A DNA stretch of 64,000 nucleotides from Eustoma russellianum (Eukaryota > Streptophyta > Magnoliopsida > Gentianales > Gentianaceae): contig AP025065.1 of assembly GCA_036186865.1 (NCBI GenBank), forward strand, positions 12,701,192 through 12,765,191. Reading direction: 5' to 3'. How positions within the stretch are numbered: the stretch's first letter is position 1; every line of letters begins with the position of its first letter. Below the pieces are notes generated by a model. That model saw only the letters and a program-made list of their open reading frames with translations, was not told the DNA's origin and did not search any database. The position numbers and the translations under genes were made by a program. Of the stretch, positions 56,865 to 64,000 are shown in pieces.

Positions 56865-58559
56865 CTTCTTTTATTATATACTCTAAATGCCTTGCTATTT
56901 TAAGCATAACCCATAAAGATTCCTTCATCCGCTTTGAAGTCGAGTTTATCCAAGTTATCTTTGGTGTTAAGTATAAAGCACTTACAACCAAATACCTTGA
57001 AATAACCAATATTTGGTACTCTACCTTTCCAAAGCTCATAAGGAGTCTTTTTGAGAAATGGTCTCAAATAAACTCTATTGATCACATGACAAGCGGTATT
57101 TACCGCTTCGGGCCAAAAATATTTGGCTAGCTCAAATTCGTTTAGCATGGCTCTACTCATTTCTTGAAGTGTTCTATTCTTTCTTTCCGCAACACCATTT
57201 TGTTGAGGAAAACTTGGAGCTGAGAAATTGTGTCCATACCCCTTGGATACACAAAATTCTTGAAATTCTCCATCAAACTCACCACCTCTATCACTTCTAA
57301 TTTCCTTAATTGTGTCCTCTCTTTGATTTTCTAATCTCTTACAAAGCTTTATAAATTCTTGTCATGCATCATTCTTTTTAGCTAAGAACATTACCCAAGT
57401 GTACCTAGAGAAGTCATCTACCACCACAAAGGTGTAATATTTTCCACTTAGACTTGCCGTACTAATATCCCCATACAAATCTATATGAAGCAATTGTAGG
57501 GGTTTGGTGGTGGAGATTTCACTTTTGGGCTTGAAGCTTGTTTTAACAAGTTTTGCCTTTTGACAAGTGTCACATAAGCCATGATTTTCGAAATTTAATT
57601 TTGGAAGACCTTGTACTTTTTCATTTTTGCAAATATCTTTGAAATTTTTAAAACTAATATGTCCAAGTCGTCTATGCCATAGTTGAGTCAAATCATTTTT
57701 GGCAAGTAGGCAATAAACATTTTGTGATATCAAATCATGTGTGCTAAATTTGTAAACATCATTTTTATGTATAGCCTCAAAAACAATCTTATCGTTCTTT
57801 TTCACAACACATTTTCTTTTCACAAATTCAATTTGAAAATTAGCATCACATAGTTGGCTAACACTTATCAAATTATACTTAAGCCCTTCTACATATAATA
57901 CATTATTAATAGTAAAAGAAGAGTTACCAATTTCTCCATGTCCAAGGATTTTGGCTCTCCCATTGCCAAAATGTACCGTTCCACCATCTTGGAGCTTGAG
58001 CTTGGTGAACAACGTTTTGTCTCCGGTCATGTGCGTTGAACATCCAATGTCCATAAGCCATTTGGTTCCTTCTTTTTTGGCTACTCCATTTATCTTGAGA
58101 GCCTACAAAACCAAAAGATGTATGCATTGGTACCCTTTGATGGTTGGGTCCTTTAAGGTTAGTTTGTCGACAAATAGGCTTCCAAACATATGTGCTTCCA
58201 AATCTAGCTCTACATGCTTTCTTCACATGTCCTAGTTTGTTGTAATGAAAACAAGTGGGTACATGCTTTGGTTTAGAGGGTGATGAATTTCGTTGTGTTT
58301 TTCTATTATTTGCCTTTTTCTTTAAGGACTTAGGTTTAATAGAAGAAGATGAATTAAATCCTAAACCGGATTTATCATTTCCAATTCTTTGATTTCCAAG
58401 TAGTATGTCTAAATTGTTTTTACCATTTGTTAGTCTCTGTAAGTCTAACTTTAGTTTCTCACATTCTTTTCTAATTTCTACATTTTCAAGAGCTACGGTT
58501 TTATGCATGGTGAGTATGATGTCATGCTCTTGAAACATCAAAATATTCTTGTCATGCAA
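56865..58559 (-). pseudogene. gag tail, protease and integrase of element F, broken
   Basis: The 58559-57924 frame holds a second knuckle-like CFHYNKLGHVKKAC, where the second cysteine is replaced by tyrosine, then the frame shifts. Protease active site reads D-I-G (LMDIGCSTHMTGD near 58050) instead of D-S-G, so catalysis is doubtful. Integrase: WHRRLGHISF and CDTCQKAK zinc part, LLHIDLYGD with the first D, TGA at 57363, then RSDRGG (second D) and NGVAERKNRT (E) up to 57180, and FWPEAVNTACHVINR. TAA near 56898-56900 ends the C-terminal part (FGCKCFILNTKDNLDKL, GIFMGYA). Not functional as it stands. Confidence 0.87.
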
Positions 58560-59853
58560 GCTCTTATTTTCTAAGATGTATTTTGTTGAACTCTTTCTTC
58601 AAATGCTTATACTTTAAATTCAATTTTTCAAAGTCATCTTACAAATCTCCTATTTCATCATGCAAATTTGAAGGATTAGAATTTACCTCAAGATCATCTT
58701 CAATTGCCATGAGACAAGTATGTTGAGTCTTTGGATTGTCAACTATTGCAACAAGTCCAACACCTTGATCTTCACTCTCTTCTCCTTCCGATTCCGAAAA
58801 GAGATCATCCCACGTGGTTACTTCCGCATTGAGGGCTTTCTTCTTTTGAGGAAAGACCTTCTTCTCTTGCTTTTGCAGCTCTTTTACGTTGCAATCGGCA
58901 ATGAAATGACCGGGTCGACCACATCTATAGCAATTTTCACTTGCTTCCTTTTCTTTAGATGGTCTTTTGAAAAACTTTCTTGCTTGAGCTTTGTTTCTAG
59001 TTGCCATTCTTCTAAATTTTCTTACAAGAAGGGCAACTTCCTCATCCGATTCATCGGACTCTACCACCAATCCTTTGTGTGATGTTTGTGTGGGCTTGAT
59101 AGGGTTCATCCTATTTTGTTCATCAATAAGAATTTCATGAGTAAGAAGATTACCGGATAGCTCATCAAGGGTAAGAGTCTTGAGATTCTTTGATTCGGTG
59201 ATGGCGGTGACTTTGGGTGTCCATTCTCTTGGCAAAGAGTTGAGGAGTTTTGAGACAAGGTCTTCATTTGAGATTTTCTTGTCCACCATGGAGAGTTGAT
59301 TCACTATTCGTGTGAATCGATCGATTGTCTCCTCAATCTTCTCACCGCTTTTCATTCCGCACATCTCATACTCCTTCATGAGCATAAGTTGTTTGACCAT
59401 TCTTACTTGCTCAGTTCCTTCATGTATCATTTCAAGCCTTTTCCATGCCTCATGGGCTGTCTCAAGACCTTGAAGTCTTATGAGCTCAGTGGTGGTGAGA
59501 GCACTTGAGAGAATATCAAATGCTTTGCCATTAATGGCAAATCTTATCTTTTCTTCATCGGTGTAGTCATCATCATCTTTGAATATTGATTCTCCTTTTG
59601 AGTTGGTAATCATAGGAACTTTAATTCCTTTGACAATGGCTCTCCATATATCAAATCCATAGCCTTTTAAGTGATTGATCATTCGAAATTTCCACAAAGA
59701 ATAATTTTGGGCATCAAACATAGGTGCTTTAGTGTTTGATCCGGAAAATAGTGCAGTAGGCATAGGAGATGAAGTGTGAGATGAAGAGGTTGAGGTTGAG
59801 GTTGTCATTGCCATGATCTTCAACCTTGCTACTTGCAAAGATAGGCCAAACAA
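58560..59853 (-). pseudogene. gag of element F
   Basis: Open for 404 codons from 59853 (the likely start may be the later ATG near 59814, MAMTTSTSTSS). UBN2-type gag core (APMFDAQNYSLWKFRM, ETAHEAWKRLEMIHEGTEQV, LLNSLPREWTPKVTAITE), then an acidic stretch and a complete CCHC knuckle CYRCGRPGHFIADC (near 58906-58947). TAA at 58639-58641 stops the frame (EIGDL stop DDFEKLNLKYK); coiled-coil-like sequence continues beyond to a further stop and frame change near 58575. The stop leaves a protein with core and knuckle, so gag alone could still be made. Confidence 0.9.
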
Positions 59854-59862
59854 TCAAGGTTA

Positions 59863-59875
59863 GGCTCTGATACCA
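59863..59875 (-). other. Primer binding site of F, initiator tRNA-Met type
   Basis: The minus strand reads TGGTATCAGAGCC two bases after the LTR end. Confidence 0.92.
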
Positions 59876-59877
59876 AT

Positions 59878-61137
59878 CGTAAGGTCCGAAATACACTCTA
59901 GAGGGGGGTGAATAGAGTGTTTGGATCTTTTGCGGAATTTTCTCATTTGGCTCAACTCAAATTCAAAATCAGAGCAAGAATGGGAGATGAGAAATAGTGA
60001 ATGAGTACACCGGATATAGAGTGGTTCGAATCGTAAATGATTCTACTCCACTACCACTTTGTTGCCAAAGTGGATTTTCAACAACTACTCTTCTTATTAT
60101 GAACAATAAGAACAACCACAGCAATACTTACATTAACACCTTAGTGTAAGCAACAACAACAGAAACTTTTTGCACAAAACACACTTGTGCAACTACAGCA
60201 ACTACAGCTCTTAGCAAGAACACCTTCTTGCTTTCTCACAACTTCAACAAAAGTTCCCTCAAGAACTTCTCACAGTGGGTTGAAGAAATATGGTAAGGTT
60301 CACACTTTCTCTCAAGTCTAAGCACAAGCAAGAGATCAAATATTTATGGTTCCTCTTGTGCTTGACTCACTTTCTCTCAATATACAACAATGAAGGACAA
60401 AGAAAAGCTAAACAAGATTTAAGCAAATTTACAACTATGAGAGAACTATACAACAATGGAAGATGAAGCTAGATGATGTTGAAAGTGTGTATTCGCCTCA
60501 TCCAAGCCTCCTCTATTTATAGATGAAGTTCACCATGTTTTTGAGGCTCTCCACCAAGTCTTCATCTTCAAAAATGTCAAGATAATGCCCAAATAGTCTC
60601 TAGCCATCCTATGGAGTGATTTGATCTTGGATAGCCACCCTAGAGTATCTTAGACATGTATACAATAGTCAAGGAAGCATGTAATAGGTTGGGTTAAAGT
60701 CCACAAGAAATTTGAGCAAGATTGGAAAGAGAAAACATCATAAATCTCCCTTGGATTTTGTTCCAACGTTCAGAAAATTTGAATTCTGGGGGACATCGAT
60801 CGATCGAAGTGCCTGGAAGGGAGAGTTGGATGTCCTCCAGAAGATCGCAGTTTTGACACTGCCTGACATCAATCGATCGATGTCAGGGGCTGAAGTGACA
60901 TCGATCGATCGATGTCACTTGGTTTAGAGATCGATGTTTACTGACCTACGATGTCAGAGGCTGAAGTGACATCGATCGATCGATGTCCCCAGCTTGATAG
61001 ATCGATGTCAACCAGTGAATTCCAATCTCAACCATCTTTGGACATAGTGTGATTTTTTCATCTTTCATCGAATATCAAACACAAATTTAACTCATTCAAA
61101 ACATCTTTTCATCATCAAAACATTTTACAACTTAACA
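59878..61137 (-). repeat. 5' LTR of element F (1260 bp)
   Basis: In its own direction starts TGTTAAGTTGTAAAATG; its end differs from the other copy by two bases (CTTACG against CTAACA). Has TATAAATA at 60514-60521 and three full palindromes at 60863-60886, 60895-60918 and near 60966-60989. Confidence 0.92.
60792..60989 (-). repeat. Palindrome array in 5' LTR of F
   Basis: Three full palindromes plus degenerate copies; one ~82-base unit and a little more are missing relative to the 3' LTR. Confidence 0.9.
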
Positions 61138-61281
61138 ATTTGCACCGAAAGCTACCCTTTGGGTTTGATTTAGTGAATACTTCAAACATTTGGATTGACC
61201 TTTTTATGGTGTGGTCTATTTGGTAGACTGAGCGTTTGGACTGTTAGTTTTAGGGTTCGGTCCCCCGCATCAAAAACACAG

Positions 61282-61440
61282 GTTTGTAAGTTCTTAACCT
61301 AAATCCATGCTAATCTATTCTAAAGCGGCAACTTAGCCTCAATAATGTTCATACATGATATATACATGCTCACGTACCTTTTTTCAAGTCTTTAAACCAT
61401 TAAAACACACCATGATAAAATTATAATAATGAAGCATAAG
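61282..61440. other. Flank between old Gypsy LTR and the Ale-like element
   Basis: No gene seen. The last five bases, ATAAG, would be the left target duplication of the Ale-like element; the right copy is outside the window. Confidence 0.4.
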
Positions 61441-61721
61441 TGTTAAGGACTCGTCCGTTGTGCATGCACCATCCGTGCCGTCCAAGTCACAGAAGCCGGG
61501 TGCCAACTAGGGTTTGGTGTCACAACCAACCTTGAGCTACCCTAACAACTCTTGTTACAACAACTTGTAGTTGTAGATATTTTTAGTTATAGCTAACTCT
61601 ATCTTGTAGTTTGGATTTGTTTACTTGTATCAAACTCTTGTTGTAGAAGATTATATAATCTTATGTAAAGCATATACAAAATACATGAATGAAATTATTA
61701 TTCTCAAATCCTATTCTTTCA
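61441..61721 (+). repeat. 5' LTR of element G (281 bp)
   Basis: Starts TGTTAAGGACTCGTCCG, ends CCTATTCTTTCA next to the primer site. Contains repeated TTGTAGTT / TTGTTACAACAACTTG units and a late ATTATATAATC that may be the TATA or polyadenylation region. Confidence 0.85.
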
Positions 61722-61733
61722 TGGTATTAGAGC
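61722..61733 (+). other. Primer binding site of G, variant of initiator tRNA-Met type
   Basis: TGGTATTAGAGC, directly after the LTR; one base differs from TGGTATCAGAGC and can still pair as G-U. Confidence 0.8.
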
Positions 61734-61786
61734 AATTTTGACTCTAACGAGTACTCCCAAATTTCTGCCGGCTCTATCTTGGTACT

Positions 61787-62473
61787 ATGGCTGACCATGG
61801 TTCTAAGTATGGCTCTCTCGATGGAGTCATCACTATCAATGTTGCCGCTCAGCTGCCTATCAAGCTGACCAAGAACAATTTTCCTTCCTGGAGAGCACAG
61901 TTTGATGCGTTATTATATGGATATGATCTAATGGGATTTCTTGATGAGAGTAAACCGTGTCCTCCTCAGTACACGGTTAGTTAAGGTGGTGACAAACAAT
62001 CAAATTCAGATTACGCTATCTGGGTTCGGCAAGACAAGTTGTTACTGCATGCTATCTTGGCATCGGTTTCTGAAGGAGTGGTACCTTTGATCGCCACTGC
62101 TTCCCCTTCTCGTGATGCATGGCTGAAGCTTCATCAGCTGTATGCCAATAAGTCTCGTTTCCATATCATGAATCTTAAGGAACGTCTCACTAATATTACC
62201 TGTGACTCTCAGTCTGTCGCAGATTATCTTCAGGCCATTAAAAGAATCGCTGATGAGTTAGCCCTTGTTGACACTCATCTCAGTGATGATGATCTCTCTA
62301 TTTTTGCTCTAAATGGAGTTAGCAGCAACTTCAAAGAAATAGCTGCTGCCATTCGAGCCCGTGACACCCCTATTTCTTTTGAAGAGCTTCATGACAAGTT
62401 AGTCGAGCATGAAGCATTCCTTAAAAGAGAAGAGTCTCGTAGCAGTGTTGCAGTCACGGTTCACGCTACATAG
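61787..62473 (+). pseudogene. gag of element G
   Basis: ATG at 61787 (MADHGSKYGSLDG). Gag core: LTKNNFPSWRAQFDALLYGYD, TAA at 61982, then in the same frame YAIWVRQDKLLLHAI, AWLKLHQLYANKSR, YLQAIKRIADELALVD, IRARDTPISFEELHDKLVEHE. TAG at 62471. A frameshift leads into the pol frame at 62496. Confidence 0.88.
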
Positions 62474-64000
62474 GTGAAGTCCGGCCACAACTCCAATGGT
62501 TCACCGGGGGGCCACGGCATGGTGTGGTGGACGACAATTCACAGGGAAGCCGTCTTTTGGTTCGGGTATGCCGCAGGGGTTCGGCCAGTCCTCAGCCAAC
62601 ACCCGGTCTACCCGTAATTCTTCACAATCTGGGGTGGTCTGTCAGTACTGTCAAAAACGTGGCCACACAGCACGTCAATGTTATTCCTTGAAGCAGGCAC
62701 TGCAGCAGCAGCAACCAGAAGTTCATCACACCACTTCTGGGTCAATGCAGAACAATTGGGTTTTGGACTCTGGCGCCTCACACCATGTTACTCATGATTT
62801 GACAAATCTCTCGCATCATCAACCATATGAGGGTCCGGATGATGTTTTACTCGGCGATGGTTCTAGTCTCAACATTACTAACACTGGTTCTAAAATCATT
62901 CCTACTTCTCTTAAACCTTTATTTTTATCTAATGTCTTGCATGTCCCTTCCCTTACCAAAAATTTAATTTTTGTCTCTCAATTTTGCCAACATAATAATA
63001 CATCTATTGAGTTCTTTTCTTCCTCTTTTGTTGTTAAGGATCTCACCACGGGGGTGCAACTAGCTCACGGGTGGACCAAGGGTAATGTGTATGAGTGGGA
63101 CATGCCAACTCCGGACGGTGCTGGACCCGCCGCCACGTCGACGTCCACTTCGGCTGCTGAGTCTCCGCGCGTCAACGCCACCACCGCCTCTCCTATAGCC
63201 ACTTGGCATCATCGTCTTGGGCATCCATCCCAACGTGTCTTTCAGTTGTTGGGTCGCAATACAGATGTGTCTGTTTCCCCTAGTGTCTCTCTTAATAAAT
63301 TTGTCTGCGCGTCTTGTCTTAGCAGTAAAAGTCACAAGTTACCTTTTTTGCGTTCTTCCATAGTAAGTCGCGGACCACTTGATGTAGTGTACTCAGATGT
63401 TTGGGGCCCTTCCCTAGTTGAATCTATTGATGGTTTTCGTTATTACATTATTTTTGTGGATGACTTCACTAAATACGTTTGGTTATTTCCTATGGCTCAA
63501 AAATCTGACGTATCTATGATTTTTTCCTAAGTTCAAGCGCATGGTAGAGAATTTTTTTCATCGTCCGTTTGTAACACTCTACACCGACGGGGGGACTGAG
63601 TATAAGGGGCTCACGCCATTCTTTGAATCCGAGGGCATGCACCATTGTGTTTCTCCGCCTTACACTCCTGAGCATATTGGTTCTGCTGAGCGCAAACATC
63701 ATCATGTAGTCGAAACCGGGCTAGCCCTACTTCATCACGCGTCCATGCCAGCAAAGTTTTGGTCCTATGCATTTCTCACAGCTGTCTATCTCATCAATAG
63801 GTTGCCTACCCCCGTCCTTCAAAACGCCACCCCCTATGAGTGTTTGTTCTCTAAACCACCTCGGTATCATTCCCTACGTGCGTTTGGTTGCCTTTGCTTT
63901 CCTTGGCTAAGGCCCTATTCAGATCATAAACTGGCTCCACGCTCCAATCCTTGAGTTTTTGTGGGGTACTCTAACACGCATCATGCTTACAAATGTCTTG
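62474..64000 (+). pseudogene. nucleocapsid, protease and integrase of element G, partial
   Basis: The frame from 62496 has a CCHC knuckle CQYCQKRGHTARQC (about 62643-62684), protease WVLDSGASHHVT with D-S-G intact near 62767, integrase zinc part WHHRLGHPS and CASCLSSKSH, and core D in YSDVWGP. TAA at 63528 with a one-base shift moves to the frame of 63541: LYTDGGTEYKG (second D) and GSAERKHHHVVE (E), then FWSYAFLTAVYLINRLP and FGCLCFPWLRPY. TGA at 63952. RT and RNase H lie outside. Confidence 0.87.

Larger units (their letters stand above)
51186..61137 (-). mobile_element. Element F: complete SIRE-like Copia element with an extra ORF
   Basis: Minus-strand order: LTR (61137-59878), primer site, gag, protease, integrase, RT-RNase H, spacer with palindromes, extra ORF, purine tract, LTR (52543-51186). 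Flanked by ATTTG at 51181-51185 and 61138-61142. Several stops and one frameshift in gag-pol. LTR bodies are nearly identical apart from loss or gain of palindromic units, so insertion is fairly recent. Confidence 0.95.
34237..61281 (-). repeat. Old Gypsy 5' LTR, interrupted by two nested insertions
   Basis: The minus-strand LTR body is in three pieces: 34237-34315, 50121-51180 and 61143 to about 61281. The joins are defined by the target duplications TCTTA and ATTTG. The inner end is fixed by the primer site next to it. The outer end is a guess (TGTTTTTGATGCGGGGGACC on the minus strand). Total own length would be about 1.3 kb. Confidence 0.55.
61441..64000 (+). mobile_element. Element G: Ale-like Copia element, 3' part outside window
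   Basis: Short LTR (281 bp), Met-type primer site, then gag, protease and integrase running off the window end. Short LTRs and the gag motif RIADELALVDTHLSDDDL are typical of the Ale lineage. Breaks in gag and integrase show it is defective. Confidence 0.9.

Noticed and set aside
1..64000. tRNA, rRNA genes, CRISPR arrays, host protein genes
   Set aside because: No cloverleaf-like sequence with intact A and B boxes, no rRNA similarity, no direct-repeat/spacer array, and every long frame belongs to a retroelement.

Overview
This window is a block of plant nuclear repeat DNA with no host gene that I can recognise. The evidence for a plant is the set of LTR retrotransposons: Copia elements of Tork/TNT1-like, SIRE/Maximus-like and Ale-like type, and a Ty3 (Gypsy) chromovirus of Tekay/Del type whose pol ends in a chromodomain. 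Several primer sites match plant initiator methionine tRNA. The AT-rich background and the families suggest a eudicot with a large genome, but the species cannot be named from the sequence.

Layout. (1) 1-2903: minus-strand Tork-like Copia element A, cut by the window edge, with a nearly open gag-pol and a complete 5' LTR. (2) 3.3-26.6 kb: two decayed plus-strand relatives, B and C, joined head to tail through one shared LTR (7808-9251). Element C ends with its own LTR at 25174-26635. A complete SIRE-like element D (13510-24867, duplicated site AATTT) sits in the 3' untranslated part of C. (3) 26.6-34.2 kb: old relics. They are an RNase H-like fragment split by a solo LTR (27164-29154, duplicated site CCAAG), a MULE transposase-like fragment, a GRF zinc-finger-like fragment, an LTR at 32272-33647 and a minus-strand Gypsy gag remnant. 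(4) 34.2-61.3 kb: a nest. An old minus-strand Gypsy LTR was hit twice. One insertion is a related solo LTR (34316-50115, duplicated site TCTTA), itself carrying a full Tekay-like element (34782-47060, duplicated site CAACA). The other is a full minus-strand SIRE-like element F (51186-61137, duplicated site ATTTG). (5) 61441-64000: the 5' part of an Ale-like Copia element.

How the parts work. Each full element has the usual order: LTR, primer site, gag, protease, integrase, reverse transcriptase and RNase H for Copia; the Gypsy element has reverse transcriptase and RNase H before integrase and chromodomain. All coding regions carry stops or frameshifts, so none looks autonomous. The fixed order of insertion can be read from the duplicated target sites.

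Most unusual signals: (a) elements A, B and C lack a tRNA-type primer site. The bases just after the 5' LTR are instead complementary to a segment inside the same LTR, with paired changes between copies, as expected for self-primed reverse transcription. (b) Element F carries arrays of a perfect 20-base palindrome (GACATCGATCGATCGATGTC) in its LTRs and in the spacer before (c) an extra sense-strand ORF of about 474 codons downstream of pol. (d) The Tekay-like pol appears to carry two short spliceosomal-type introns. Coordinates of LTR ends marked with a target-site duplication are firm; others are estimates by eye.
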